Both the position numbers and the translations under genes were made by a program. Below, in pieces: positions 1 through 10,276 of a stretch of 39,567 nucleotides of DNA. Origin of the DNA: Methylomonas rosea (GTDB taxonomy: Bacteria > Pseudomonadota > Gammaproteobacteria > Methylococcales > Methylomonadaceae); NCBI RefSeq assembly GCF_024505055.1, contig NZ_JANIBL010000048.1, forward strand, positions 1 through 39,567, in the 5' to 3' direction. The stretch's first letter is position 1, and every line of letters begins with the position of its first letter. The notes below the pieces were generated by a model, which worked only from the letters and a program-made list of their open reading frames with translations, made no database searches and was not told where the DNA came from.

Positions 1-1162
1 CTACCGGCTTCGCGCCCTGACAAGCCTGACCGGCCGCCAAAGTCACCGCATGCTGCTCGGCAATCGCTACATCGAAATAACGTTTCGGAAACTGCTGGGA
101 AAACGCCACCAAGCCCGAACCTTCGCGCATCGCCGGGGTAATCCCCAATAGCCGCTCATCTTGCTTGGCCATATCGCACAACCAGGTGCCGAACACTTCC
201 GTATAAGTCGGATGCGGCGAGGGTGCCGCTTTCGGCAAATAATCTTTGCTTGGATCGAAGGCCGGCACGCCATGGTAGGCCAAAGGATCCTTTTCGGCCG
301 GCGCATAGCCTTTGCCTTTCTTGGTGACCACATGCAAAAACACCGGACCGGTCAAATCCTTCAACTTCTCCAGCGTGGACACCAACATCTCCACATCGTG
401 GCCGTCAATCGGTCCGAAATAATTAAAGCCCAACTCCTCGAACAAGGTACCTGGCACAATCATGCCTTTTACATGCTCTTCGGTCTTGCGCGCCAATTCC
501 CACACCGAGGGCATACTCGCCAAGGCCTTCTTACTCTCTTCGCGTACCGAAGAATAAAACTTACTGGACAACACCTTAGTCAGATAATTATTCATCGCCC
601 CGACCGGCGGCGAAATCGACATATCGTTATCGTTCAAAATCACCAACAGATTGGCATTCACATCGCCGGCATGATTCATCGCCTCATAAGCCATGCCGCC
701 GGTAATTGAACCGTCACCGATGATGGCTACCATCTTCTTGTCTTCACCACGCAACTGCGAGGCAATCGCCATGCCCAGCGCGGCGCTGATCGAGGTCGAC
801 GAGTGACCGACCCCAAACGCGTCGTACTCACTCTCCGAACGGCAGGGAAACGCCGAAACGCCGCCGAAGGTGCGAATCGTCGGCATCCGGTCTTTCCGCC
901 CCGTCAGAATCTTATGCGGATAAGCCTGATGGCCCACATCCCAGACCAACTGATCCGATGGCGTGTCGAACACATAATGCAAGGCCACCGTCAGCTCCAC
1001 CGTGCCCAGACCGGCCGAGAAATGGCCGCCGGAAATGCTGACCGTATGGGTCAAAAAGCTACGCAACTCATCAGCCAGTGGCTTCAGTTGCTCCGGTTTC
1101 AGCGCGCGTATGTCGGTGGGGCTCTGGATGGTGTTGAGAAGCGGAAAGTCAGAGACTGTCAT
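1..1162 (-). CDS. dxs: 1-deoxy-D-xylulose-5-phosphate synthase, N-terminal 387 residues (cut by window edge)
   Basis: DXS condenses pyruvate and glyceraldehyde 3-phosphate, using thiamine diphosphate, in the first step of the MEP isoprenoid pathway. The reading frame runs unbroken from the ATG at 1162 to base 1, giving about 60% of the usual ~620-residue protein. Visible hallmarks are the [12 protein letters not shown] segment, the thiamine-diphosphate/Mg site [15 protein letters not shown], the [13 protein letters not shown] segment, FGPIDGHD, and, in the second domain, [11 protein letters not shown] with the catalytic Glu. The strand and spacing put it last in an xseB-ispA-dxs run; 118 bp separate it from ispA. 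The C-terminal part lies outside the window. No frameshift is seen. Confidence 0.97.
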   Translation of the reverse strand, partial: MTVSDFPLLNTIQSPTDIRALKPEQLKPLADELRSFLTHTVSISGGHFSAGLGTVELTVALHYVFDTPSDQLVWDVGHQAYPHKILTGRKDRMPTIRTFGGVSAFPCRSESEYDAFGVGHSSTSISAALGMAIASQLRGEDKKMVAIIGDGSITGGMAYEAMNHAGDVNANLLVILNDNDMSISPPVGAMNNYLTKVLSSKFYSSVREESKKALASMPSVWELARKTEEHVKGMIVPGTLFEELGFNYFGPIDGHDVEMLVSTLEKLKDLTGPVFLHVVTKKGKGYAPAEKDPLAYHGVPAFDPSKDYLPKAAPSPHPTYTEVFGTWLCDMAKQDERLLGITPAMREGSGLVAFSQQFPKRYFDVAIAEQHAVTLAAGQACQGAKPV

Positions 1163-1280
1163 GGGTTAATAAATTCCTTTATATGTTTGCGTCACAATAT
1201 TCCGCGTCTGCTACACAGGCGCAAGGCTAAAGCCGGAAGGATTGTGGCGCAAGAAGTATAAATCGTGCAGTTCGCTGCGC

Positions 1281-2174
1281 TTAGTGCGTGCGTTCGATGA
1301 TATACAGCGACAAATCGCGCAATAAATCAGCTTCGCTACCAAACCCGGCTAAGCTGGCAACGGCTAGTTCATGCAGCTCCTGCGCTTTTTCCTTGGCACC
1401 GGCCATACCTAATAGCGCAGGGTAAGTCGGCTTATCGTTATCGACATCCTTGCCCTGGGTTTTCCCCAAGGTAGCGGTATCGCTTTCCACATCGAGGATG
1501 TCGTCTTTAACTTGGAACGACAGGCCTATGCACTTAGCGTAATGATCGAGCTTTTTCGCAACATCGGTATCCAGATTGGGTTTGGATAAAGCCGCCAGAT
1601 TGACGCTGGCGCGAATCAGCGCACCGGTCTTGTGAATATGCATGTTTTCCAACTCCGGCAAAGTCAGCTTGCGACCAACCGAACCCAGGTCGATTGCTTG
1701 CCCACCAACCATGCCTTGCGAGCCGCTGGCTCGGGTCAAGGCCGCGATCATTTTTACTCGCGCTTCCGCGCCGGCCAAAATGGCTGAGTCGTTGGCTAAT
1801 ACGTCAAAAGCCAGTGCCTGCAAGGCATCGCCCGCCAGAATGGCGGTGGCTTCATCGAACGCTTTGTGACAAGTCGGTTTGCCGCGGCGTAAATCGTCAT
1901 TGTCCATTGCCGGCAAATCGTCGTGTATCAATGAATACACATGAATAAATTCCACCGCGCAAGCTTGGGCATCCAGATGGTCTTCGCTTAAACCTAGGGC
2001 CTGGCCGGTTGCATAGGTCAGCAACGGGCGGGTGCGTTTGCCGCCGTCCAGCACGCTGTAGCGCATGGCTTGATGCAGGGTTTGCGGCAGAATGTTCTCG
2101 CCGGGCAACCTGGCGTCCAACGCCCGTTCGACGCGGTTTTGGCAGGCGGTAAGATAGGCTTTTAAGTTACTCAT
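1281..2174 (-). CDS. ispA: (2E,6E)-farnesyl diphosphate synthase
   Basis: Prenyltransferase of 297 residues that builds farnesyl diphosphate from IPP and DMAPP/GPP in the cytoplasm, feeding ubiquinone, hopanoid and carotenoid synthesis. Both Asp-rich metal motifs are present: the first as DDLPAMD within LIHDDLPAMDNDDLRRGK, the second as KDDILDVE. The GKRTRPLL substrate-binding segment is near residue 45. The length is normal for IspA. Its start overlaps the end of xseB by 8 bp, which implies translational coupling, and dxs follows on the same strand, so a precursor-making and a precursor-using enzyme sit together. Confidence 0.96.
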   Translation of the reverse strand: MSNLKAYLTACQNRVERALDARLPGENILPQTLHQAMRYSVLDGGKRTRPLLTYATGQALGLSEDHLDAQACAVEFIHVYSLIHDDLPAMDNDDLRRGKPTCHKAFDEATAILAGDALQALAFDVLANDSAILAGAEARVKMIAALTRASGSQGMVGGQAIDLGSVGRKLTLPELENMHIHKTGALIRASVNLAALSKPNLDTDVAKKLDHYAKCIGLSFQVKDDILDVESDTATLGKTQGKDVDNDKPTYPALLGMAGAKEKAQELHELAVASLAGFGSEADLLRDLSLYIIERTH

Positions 2175-2400
2175 CGGTGAATGGCTCCAAAGTTTGCTGG
2201 CCGTTTTTTTCTAATAAAATTTGGACTTTCTGCTCGGCGTCTTGTAACGCTTGCTGGCAGGTGCGGGTTAATCTGATGCCGCGTTCGAAGGATTTTAGGG
2301 ATTCTTCCAGAGAAATATCGCCGCGTTCCATTTGTTCGACCAATTTCTCCAGTTCTTCCATCGCTTCCTCAAATTGGGATGCGCTTTTACGTCTCGACAT
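2167..2400 (-). CDS. xseB: Exodeoxyribonuclease VII small subunit
   Basis: Small subunit (77 residues) of exonuclease VII, which degrades single-stranded DNA together with XseA. The family pattern is clear: FEEAMEELEKLVEQMERGD, then LEESLKSFERGIRLTRTCQQAL and a charged tail, all helical. It is the first gene of the xseB-ispA-dxs set, a common gammaproteobacterial arrangement, and is transcribed divergently from parE across a 71-bp gap. XseA is not in the window. Confidence 0.95.
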   Translation of the reverse strand: MSRRKSASQFEEAMEELEKLVEQMERGDISLEESLKSFERGIRLTRTCQQALQDAEQKVQILLEKNGQQTLEPFTDE

Positions 2401-2465
2401 ATAATGTGGCTTGCGGTGCTCAAAAATGACCGAGCATTATAGTATGAATTAACAGCAAACGATGA

Positions 2466-4361
<1,896 letters not shown>

Positions 4362-4369
4362 GCAAAGCT

Positions 4370-4397
4370 CTGGCCGGGTTCAGGATACGCCGGCCAG
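4370..4397. terminator. Hairpin between convergent parE and the next gene
   Basis: Inverted repeat CTGGCCGG (4370-4377) and CCGGCCAG (4390-4397) with a 12-nt loop, lying between the stop codons of two convergent genes. No strong T-run follows on either strand, so its role as a terminator is inferred from position. Confidence 0.4.
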
Positions 4398-4410
4398 CAA
4401 ACCTGGGCTT

Positions 4411-4923
4411 TTAGATGTCCATCAACAGCATCGGTATACCGTAAGTCAGCACGAAATAGCTAAATGCATAAACCACGCTGACGCTGGTTGGATAGCTGAA
4501 GAAAGCGCGGAAGATATAGCTGACGATGGAGATATACCAAATCACCAAAAATAGCGCGATGCCGATGCCGATTTCTTCGCGATAGGGGTGATGATTCAGC
4601 ACCAACCAATAGTCCAGGGCTTCGCCGCTGACAGCCAAAGTCATGATGAAATTTTCGCAAACGAAAATCGAGGTGTACAACTGGTTGAAGCAACCCCATT
4701 TTTTCTCCATCAGCAATAAAATTGCCACAGAGCCGAAAGCCATGGTGATGCGGCCCAGCACCTCCAGGGTGCCGTCCGCCGGGTCGGATATCAAGCCCTC
4801 CACGATCATGCCGGAAATCAGATAGAACGCCACGTTTTTCCACATAAAGGAGTTGGGTGGGACTAAATCCGATGGATTGTTCAGAAACCAGCAAGAGGAC
4901 AGGTATTTCAGGAGTAGATTCAT
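4411..4923 (-). CDS. Multi-spanning membrane protein of unknown function
   Basis: I do not recognise this family. From the ATG at 4923 the product is 170 residues (MNLLLKYLSSC...), with about four to five hydrophobic segments: around residues 30-45, 60-75, 90-105, 115-135 and 145-168. The frame extends upstream to 5115, but that extension is Arg-rich and not membrane-like, so the inner ATG was preferred; no strong ribosome-binding site is visible for either. It is convergent with parE and divergent from the CvfB-like gene. Function cannot be inferred from context. Confidence 0.7.
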   Translation of the reverse strand: MNLLLKYLSSCWFLNNPSDLVPPNSFMWKNVAFYLISGMIVEGLISDPADGTLEVLGRITMAFGSVAILLLMEKKWGCFNQLYTSIFVCENFIMTLAVSGEALDYWLVLNHHPYREEIGIGIALFLVIWYISIVSYIFRAFFSYPTSVSVVYAFSYFVLTYGIPMLLMDI

Positions 4924-5179
4924 AATCGGCACTTGTATTCGATAAAAGCGGGTTTTATCGAATCGAAAAAACCGTCCATTATAGACGGGCCTTAGAATAA
5001 CGGGGTCTTGACTTACTATTTGCGTCAGTATCGTCTCTTTGGCGAGGTGCTCAAGGCGCGACCGTCTAAGGAGAAGCGGCCGCCGTTTAGCCGATTCGTT
5101 TGTATAATACGTCATCCATTCTCTGCGTATGGCCCCTCAGCGAGCCGACGCCCATGTCCAATCAACCTGCGGAAGCTTC

Positions 5180-6019
5180 ATGATCGAACTAGGTAAATTC
5201 AACACTTTAACCGTCGTGAGCCGGCGCGATAATCAGTATGGTTTCGATGGTGGGGAGCTTGGCGAGATTGCGCTGGCGGACCAAGATGCCCCGGACACTT
5301 TAAAGGTCGGAGACACGGTAAAGGTCTTTGTCTACATAGACGGTAAGAATCAAACCATCGCTACCTTGCAAACGCCGCTAGCGCAAGTCGATGAGGTGGC
5401 TTGGTTAAAATGCATATCGCTCAGCCATGCCGGCGCGTTTTTGGGCTGGGGCTTACCCAAGGATTTGCTGCTGCCGTTCAGCGAACAAAAGGGCAAAATC
5501 GTCGAAGGCCGATCCTATCTGGTGCGTCTGTTTTTAGACGAAAACAATCGCATCGCCGCCACGATGATGCTGGATGATTTTATTCTGGACCAAGCGTTTT
5601 ATTATAAAGACGGCCAAGCGGTGCAACTGATTATCGCCGACGAAACCGATCTGGGTTTTAAAGCGGTGGTGGATAATCAATACTGGGGTGTGCTGTATAA
5701 AAGCGAGACTTTTCAACCGCTGCAAAAAGGCCAAGCCTTGACCGGTTATATTAAAAAAGTCCGCCCCGACAACAAGCTGGATTTAGTTCTGAACCAGGAA
5801 AAATACGGCCAGAAAGTCGATGCTACATCGGAAAAAATTCTGGCGATACTGGCAAAGCGCGGCGGCTATGTAGCGCTAACCGACAAAAGTGCGCCGGAGA
5901 TTATTTACGATACCTTTGGTGTCAGCAAAAAGGTCTTCAAGCAAGCGATAGGAGGTTTGTATAAACAACGGCGGATTGTGATCGAAGAAGCGGGCATCCG
6001 TTTGGTCGATCAGGCTTAA
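5180..6019 (+). CDS. cvfB: CvfB/YitL-type S1 RNA-binding protein
   Basis: The predicted 279-residue protein matches the CvfB/YitL plan of consecutive S1-like OB-folds followed by a C-terminal winged helix. The first OB-fold begins GKFNTLTVVSRRDNQYGFDGG and includes VGDTVKVFVYIDGKNQTIATL. A later one contains GFKAVVDNQYWGVLYKSE and KGQALTGYIKKVRPDNKLDLVL. The end (ILAILAKRGGYVALTDKSAPEIIYDTFGVSKKVFKQAIGGLYK) is the winged-helix part. The family binds RNA and affects virulence or gene expression in Firmicutes; its role in gammaproteobacteria is poorly defined. The ATG at 5180 follows a GGAAG ribosome-binding site; an upstream in-frame start at 5129 would add a non-conserved tail. Confidence 0.85.
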   Translation: MIELGKFNTLTVVSRRDNQYGFDGGELGEIALADQDAPDTLKVGDTVKVFVYIDGKNQTIATLQTPLAQVDEVAWLKCISLSHAGAFLGWGLPKDLLLPFSEQKGKIVEGRSYLVRLFLDENNRIAATMMLDDFILDQAFYYKDGQAVQLIIADETDLGFKAVVDNQYWGVLYKSETFQPLQKGQALTGYIKKVRPDNKLDLVLNQEKYGQKVDATSEKILAILAKRGGYVALTDKSAPEIIYDTFGVSKKVFKQAIGGLYKQRRIVIEEAGIRLVDQA

Positions 6020-6034
6020 AGCTCTCAGGGTCAT

Positions 6035-6062
6035 GTAGAGACGCAATGTTGCGCGTCTCTAC
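6035..6062. repeat. 10-bp inverted repeat between convergent genes
   Basis: Perfect arms GTAGAGACGC (6035-6044) and GCGTCTCTAC (6053-6062) around an 8-nt loop. It sits between the ends of the CvfB-like gene and the cytochrome gene, so it may end transcription from both sides, but there is no T-run. A similar palindrome is a widespread interspersed repeat in several bacterial groups. Confidence 0.6.
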
Positions 6063-6079
6063 CGTGTCAGCCGTAACGC

Positions 6080-6562
6080 CTAAGGCCGATATTGCGAAAA
6101 CACATAATCGGTTTTCTGCTCGGAGGCATGGCAGGCAAAACACGAGGTACCGCCGTCTTTCACTAGCCTTTCGGTTTTACTGTTGCCGGCAAAGCCCTCA
6201 AACCCCCAGCCGCCGGTGGCAGCGAATTTTTTTGCGTCTTTCAGCATTACGCCCACCAGTTTGCGTTCGCCTTCCTGAATGGTTTTATCCTTCTCTTGAT
6301 ACTGCAATAAATCGAATACCAGCACCGAGCCATCAGTGTACTTACCGGTCTTCAAGCCGGCTTCCGCTTGTTTATTCGCATAGACGTGATGCAGGCCTTG
6401 AAACGGATTTTCCAGCGCATGACCGGGCTGAATCAACATACTTTTCGCATGCAGCCAATGACGATAGCCTTCCGGAAACGGCACGCTGTGCTCGGCGGCG
6501 AAAGCGGTAACGGTAACTGTGCCTAGTAAGCCGGCCATCAGTATCGAAATACAGGTTTTCAT
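6080..6562 (-). CDS. Cytochrome P460-family c-type heme protein
   Basis: A 160-residue exported protein. Residues 1-22 form a signal peptide ending at AFA, and a single c-heme site CFACH lies at 141-145 near the C-terminus. This is the layout of the cytochrome P460 / cytochrome c'-beta family. The FPEGYRHWLHAKSMLI and TDGSVLVFDLLQYQE segments are family-typical. Family members oxidise hydroxylamine or bind NO in the periplasm and occur in methanotrophs and ammonia oxidisers, where hydroxylamine arises from ammonia co-oxidation. Which of these activities applies cannot be told from sequence reading alone. It faces the same way as the Fae homologue upstream, but 260 bp separate them. Confidence 0.85.
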   Translation of the reverse strand: MKTCISILMAGLLGTVTVTAFAAEHSVPFPEGYRHWLHAKSMLIQPGHALENPFQGLHHVYANKQAEAGLKTGKYTDGSVLVFDLLQYQEKDKTIQEGERKLVGVMLKDAKKFAATGGWGFEGFAGNSKTERLVKDGGTSCFACHASEQKTDYVFSQYRP

Positions 6563-6784
6563 GATCGTATCCCCCTTAAAAATAAAATGCGTTAATAATT
6601 TCGAATCGAAACTACATAGTCGTTTTAAGCGGATTTGTGGGTTTTGTCAAACAAATAGTGATGCGCTATTACTTCGTTTGGCGAGGTGACGGAGGGCGAT
6701 GAATCGTATGGCGCAGCAACGGCGCTTAAGGAAGTAAGAATACGAAAACAGCATGGATGAATAAATCGTGTGAAATAACCTAGG

Positions 6785-6811
6785 CTTGGGTTGCAAGGCT
6801 CGCAACCCAAG
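6785..6811 (-). terminator. Hairpin downstream of the Fae homologue
   Basis: Perfect 10-bp arms CTTGGGTTGC (6785-6794) and GCAACCCAAG (6802-6811) with a 7-nt loop, 12 bp past the stop of the minus-strand gene. The T-run after it on the minus strand is weak, so it is a probable rather than certain terminator. Confidence 0.5.
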
Positions 6812-6822
6812 TTGGCAGGCAA

Positions 6823-7371
6823 TTAAATCTTGCCGTCCAGCCCCATCTGAAAATACTTGTGAGTGATTTTGTCCTGGTTTTCCAGCAACCAGTCGATATC
6901 AGGGGTGTTGGTTATGGCTTTATGAATGGCTTTGGCCATGGCTTGCCGGTGGATGTCGAACAGAATTTGATGATCCAGATTGTCGTCTTTAATCACACTA
7001 GGATTCAGCCACACCGAGCAAATAATCCCCAGATCGTTGGCTTTTTCCTTAGGAATATCGCCGGCCCGCACCGCATCCAGTACGCCATTGGCAATTGCCG
7101 CCTGCACCGTCCCCATCAAAATATTGGTGTAACGACTGTTTTTGACCGTGACTTTGCTGACCATCAACGTGACCGGGCGCACCTGAATATCGGTATTTAA
7201 TATCGCAAATACGCGGGTATGGCCCTGCACTTGATCGCCGGTCAGGGTGGCAATCGCGGTGCCGACGGGGCCGTCCAGTTCGCCGATGATAATCTCCGGT
7301 TCCGCCGCCGTACCCGCCGGACCACCCGCCACCAGGGCTTCGCCAGTGCGCATAATGATTCTTTCGCTCAT
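6823..7371 (-). CDS. Formaldehyde-activating enzyme homologue lacking the usual active-site histidine
   Basis: Fae joins formaldehyde to tetrahydromethanopterin in methylotrophs. This 182-residue product aligns along the family: GEALV near residue 10, IIIG, the RPVTLMVSKVTVKNSRYTNILMGTVQAAIANGVLDAV core, and the IPKEKANDLGIICSVWLNP segment. In canonical Fae the N-terminal segment reads roughly ...VAHIDLIIG, with the His regarded as the catalytic acid/base; here it reads TAAEPEIIIG, so Glu takes its place. It also has a ~20-residue C-terminal extension. It is therefore probably a divergent paralogue, not the main Fae. The ATG at 7371 has GGAG 8 nt upstream; an ATG at 7383 is possible. It lies 52 bp after the FMN-binding gene, probably one operon. 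Confidence 0.88.
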   Translation of the reverse strand: MSERIIMRTGEALVAGGPAGTAAEPEIIIGELDGPVGTAIATLTGDQVQGHTRVFAILNTDIQVRPVTLMVSKVTVKNSRYTNILMGTVQAAIANGVLDAVRAGDIPKEKANDLGIICSVWLNPSVIKDDNLDHQILFDIHRQAMAKAIHKAITNTPDIDWLLENQDKITHKYFQMGLDGKI

Positions 7372-7423
7372 ATTGGTCTCCAAATGAATGTTGATGTTGA
7401 TAATTTTCTTGGGGGGTTAGAAG

Positions 7424-8080
7424 CTAAGCATCACCGCTCAACACCATCGCCCCGTATTCTTCCGGAGTGATTATTCCGCCCAAACTTTCCGCAACGTGAC
7501 TATCGCAAGCTGGCAACACGTCCTGCACCGCATTGATCCGCTTCCACTGCGGTAAAGGTGTGTCTTGATTGGCTTGAGGTACATATTTTGAGCTGGATAC
7601 CCGGCTCATCCGGTGAATATAACGCGGACAATTGATGAAAATCTCACTGATCGCCACCCGCACGATCAGCTCTGCGCCGGAGTATTCTGCCAGCAGCGGA
7701 TCGTTGGCTTCAATCCGGGCGTCGCCGTGCACCCGTATCCGATGCGGGGTTTCGAAGTCGATGAACAACATGCCGATTTTTGGGTTGCCGTTGATATTGC
7801 CCATCGACAAAAACATACCGTTGCCGTCGTAACTGGGGAACGCCAGTTCCTGCGGATTAATCACCTTAACCAGGCCGGGGTTGCCACCTTTGTAAGAACA
7901 CGTTGGATAGCCGCGCTGGTCTATTGTGGTCAGAAAGAAGAAATCCCGGCTCTCGATAAATGGCTGATGCTGCTCGTTGACCTGCTGTTCAACAATGATC
8001 TGTTCCAAGCGATCCGCCAGATTCACGGTGTCGTGTTGCTCTTGTAATTGGCGATGCTGCGGGCCGTAAAAGTCGCTCAT
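7424..8080 (-). CDS. Pyridoxamine 5'-phosphate oxidase-related FMN-binding protein
   Basis: A 218-residue cytoplasmic protein with the split-barrel flavin fold. The pattern runs FIESRDFFFLTTIDQRGYPTCSYKGGNPGLVKV, then LAFPSYDGNGMFLSMGNINGNPKIGMLFIDF, then RIRVHGDARIE, and ends with IFINCPRYIHRMSRV, typical of the PPOX class that includes general-stress and F420/FMN-binding proteins. It lacks features that would identify true PdxH. GGAG precedes the ATG at 8080. It is likely co-transcribed with the Fae homologue, which suggests a link to C1 or redox metabolism, but the substrate is unknown. Confidence 0.85.
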   Translation of the reverse strand: MSDFYGPQHRQLQEQHDTVNLADRLEQIIVEQQVNEQHQPFIESRDFFFLTTIDQRGYPTCSYKGGNPGLVKVINPQELAFPSYDGNGMFLSMGNINGNPKIGMLFIDFETPHRIRVHGDARIEANDPLLAEYSGAELIVRVAISEIFINCPRYIHRMSRVSSSKYVPQANQDTPLPQWKRINAVQDVLPACDSHVAESLGGIITPEEYGAMVLSGDA

Positions 8081-8449
8081 GGGCTATGCTCCTGATTTGG
8101 GTGGTGCGGCGATTCTAGCAGGAATGTCGATGAGACAGGTTTTACGCTTGGAGGACGCACACCGGTTGGGACTGCGTTTCTCCAGGCGAAAGCGACAAAT
8201 TTGTGTGGAGAAAATTTGAACAGCCAACTGCCGCCAGTCATGGCTTACTGATCTCGGCAATCCTTGCCGAGATGACGCGTTTTTAACTGAGCCCAAGAAT
8301 CATTATAACCAGGAAAACCTGTTTGAAACTTACCGACACGGCTGAGTTTAATCGAATAGCGCTAGATTACTTCGAGCGATTCGCTGCGCGGGAACAATCT
8401 CGAGTCGAGAGCCTGGTTTATTGCTTGCGCCTGCGTGAGAGTGATTGCG
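8081..8449. other. Intergenic stretch without a supported gene
   Basis: Apart from the hairpin at 8251-8273 I see no gene. A short plus-strand frame at 8323-8517 starts with TTG, runs into the Nudix gene and has no family resemblance. Confidence 0.6.
8251..8273. repeat. 10-bp inverted repeat
   Basis: Perfect arms ATCTCGGCAA (8251-8260) and TTGCCGAGAT (8264-8273) with a 3-nt loop. A short T-run follows on the plus strand at 8280-8284, although both neighbouring genes are on the minus strand. It may be an interspersed palindrome (REP-like) or a terminator. Confidence 0.6.
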
Positions 8450-9058
8450 TTACGTCCCTGCCAACCATTGGCTGCGTAACTTTTGGCGATGAATATACAG
8501 CCATTGGATGGCGATGATGGGAATGCCGGATTCGATTTTGTCGTCTTCCAGCATTTGAAATACCTCGTCGAATTTCACGGCCGTGACGCGGATGTCTTCA
8601 TCTTCCTCGTCCAGGCCATGAATGCCGCCGACCTGGCTGCTGTCGACCCGGCCGCAGAATAGCGTAATCCACTCCGACGAGCCGCCGGGCGTGGTGAAGA
8701 ATTGTTTTATTTCGATGAGTTCTTGAATCTCGCAGCCGGCTTCCTCGCGGGCTTCGCGATACGCGACTTCTTCAGCGGTTTCGCCTTCTTCTATCGCGCC
8801 GGCGACGATTTCCAGTAGCCAGGCACGCTCGGGTTGCAAGACCGCACCCACTCGGAATTGCTCTATCAACACCACTTCGTCGCGGTCCGGATCATAGAGT
8901 AATACAGCCACGCAATTGCCACGGCGGAACAACTCCCGCTTTAAAGGTTGGCTCCAGCCGCCGTTGAATAGCGTGTGTTTTAGAGTGTATTGCTCCAGCC
9001 GGAAAAAGCCTTCATACACAACTTGTGTATCCAATATTTGAAATTGCTTGTCGTTCAT
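8450..9058 (-). CDS. nudF: Nudix hydrolase, ADP-ribose pyrophosphatase type
   Basis: A 202-residue Nudix enzyme predicted to hydrolyse ADP-ribose to AMP and ribose 5-phosphate. The Nudix box is complete at about residues 87-111: GAIEEGETAEEVAYREAREE followed by AG, matching GX5EX7REUXEEXGU. The N-terminal dimerisation strand region and the IEQFRVGAVLQ segment, followed by a Pro-Glu-Arg, are typical of NudF/ADPRase. The start ATG overlaps the stop of the upstream beta-propeller gene by 4 bp, so the two are translationally coupled. ADP-ribose is the likely substrate by family; specificity is an inference. Confidence 0.93.
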   Translation of the reverse strand: MNDKQFQILDTQVVYEGFFRLEQYTLKHTLFNGGWSQPLKRELFRRGNCVAVLLYDPDRDEVVLIEQFRVGAVLQPERAWLLEIVAGAIEEGETAEEVAYREAREEAGCEIQELIEIKQFFTTPGGSSEWITLFCGRVDSSQVGGIHGLDEEDEDIRVTAVKFDEVFQMLEDDKIESGIPIIAIQWLYIHRQKLRSQWLAGT

Positions 9059-10164
9059 CGGCCGTAGTTCACCCGGTAGATTACGCCCAAGCTGTCGTCG
9101 CTGATCAACAAGCTACCGTCCTGCATTTGAATGATGTCGTTCGGGCGTCCCAGTACCTGCCCTTGCGGCGTCAGCCAGCCGCTGATGAAGGGTAGTTCGT
9201 TATAGGCCTGGCCTTCGCGGAATTTGACCACATTAACCTGATAACCTTGCGGCACGGTGCGATTCCAGGAGCCATGCTGAGCGACGAATAATTGCCGGAA
9301 ATAGGTGTCCGGAAATTGCTTACCGGTATAGAAACGCATGCCCAGCGGGGCGATGTGGGCTTTATACTTCCAGGCGGGTGCCTTGAATTTGTAGCACTGC
9401 TTGTCTCCAATAAACTCGGGATCTGAAATGGTGCCGGCGTGGCAGTAAGGGAAGCCAAAATGCTCGCCTTTTTGATTCCATTCGTTCAATTCGTCTGGTG
9501 GTATATCATCGCCCAGGTAATCGCGGCCGTTGTCGTTGAAAAACAAATGGCCGCTACGGGTTTCCCAATCGAAACCCACGGTGTTACGGATGCCGCGCGC
9601 CAAGATTTCCATATCGCTACCGTCCGGGTCCAGGCGAATCAGCGAGCCGTAAATGGGTTTGTCCGGGTCGCAGACGTTACAAGGCGCGCCGATGGCGGTG
9701 TATAACTTGCCGTCGGGTCCGAAGCGCAGATACTTCCAGCCATGGTGGCGGTCGGAGGGAAATTGGTCGAATACGGTGACCGCTTTGGGCGGGCTGGCCA
9801 AGCGTTGACCCACCTCGTCGAAACGAATGATGCGGTGAATTTCAGCGACGTACAATGTGCCGTCTTTGTAGGCCACGCCATTGGGCAGATTGAGTTGTTG
9901 AGCGATCAGATACTTCTGTTCGGCAACGCCGTCGCCATCTTTGTCCTGCACCGCATAGACGGCGCCTTGCCGAGAGCCGACATAGACTACGCCGTTGTCG
10001 CCCAGCGCCATTTGCCGGGCGTTGGGAATGTCATCGGCGAAAATTCTGATGTTAAAACCCGGCGGCAGGCGCAGCTGTTTTAGCACAGCTTCTTGTTCCG
10101 GAGTGGCCGCCAGGCACAGCGGTGTAGCGGCAAGTAACATCAATAGCGACTTTATAATTCTCAT
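9055..10164 (-). CDS. Soluble PQQ-type sugar dehydrogenase / sorbosone dehydrogenase-like beta-propeller
   Basis: Periplasmic protein of about 369 residues. MRIIKSLLMLLAATPLCLAA is a clear signal peptide, which is why the ATG at 10164 was chosen over the one at 10203. The mature part shows the soluble glucose/sorbosone dehydrogenase propeller features: LRLPPGFNIRIFADDIPNARQMAL, KDGTLYVAEIHRIIRF, HHGWKYLRFGPDGKLYTAIGAPCNVC, GIRNTVGFDW, FNDNGRDYLGDDIPPDELN and LFVAQHGSWNR. Family members oxidise sugars with PQQ, but many members have no known substrate. Two Cys in PCNVC could form a disulfide. It is coupled to the Nudix gene, an unexplained pairing. Confidence 0.88.
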   Translation of the reverse strand: MRIIKSLLMLLAATPLCLAATPEQEAVLKQLRLPPGFNIRIFADDIPNARQMALGDNGVVYVGSRQGAVYAVQDKDGDGVAEQKYLIAQQLNLPNGVAYKDGTLYVAEIHRIIRFDEVGQRLASPPKAVTVFDQFPSDRHHGWKYLRFGPDGKLYTAIGAPCNVCDPDKPIYGSLIRLDPDGSDMEILARGIRNTVGFDWETRSGHLFFNDNGRDYLGDDIPPDELNEWNQKGEHFGFPYCHAGTISDPEFIGDKQCYKFKAPAWKYKAHIAPLGMRFYTGKQFPDTYFRQLFVAQHGSWNRTVPQGYQVNVVKFREGQAYNELPFISGWLTPQGQVLGRPNDIIQMQDGSLLISDDSLGVIYRVNYGR

Positions 10165-10276
10165 TTTTATGTCCCTCAAGTAAACTTTGGCAGATGTTAA
10201 CACTCTATAGTCTTGAATTTAATCTTTCGACTCCCCAGATTAAACCCACTTTATAACAACACAGGAAAGTTACGCC

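Noticed and set aside
161..1261. Long plus-strand frames opposite dxs
   Set aside because: They are antisense shadows of the well-conserved dxs coding sequence and resemble no protein family.
8323..8517. Plus-strand 64-codon frame
   Set aside because: TTG start, no ribosome-binding site, overlaps the end of the Nudix gene on the other strand and shows no family likeness.
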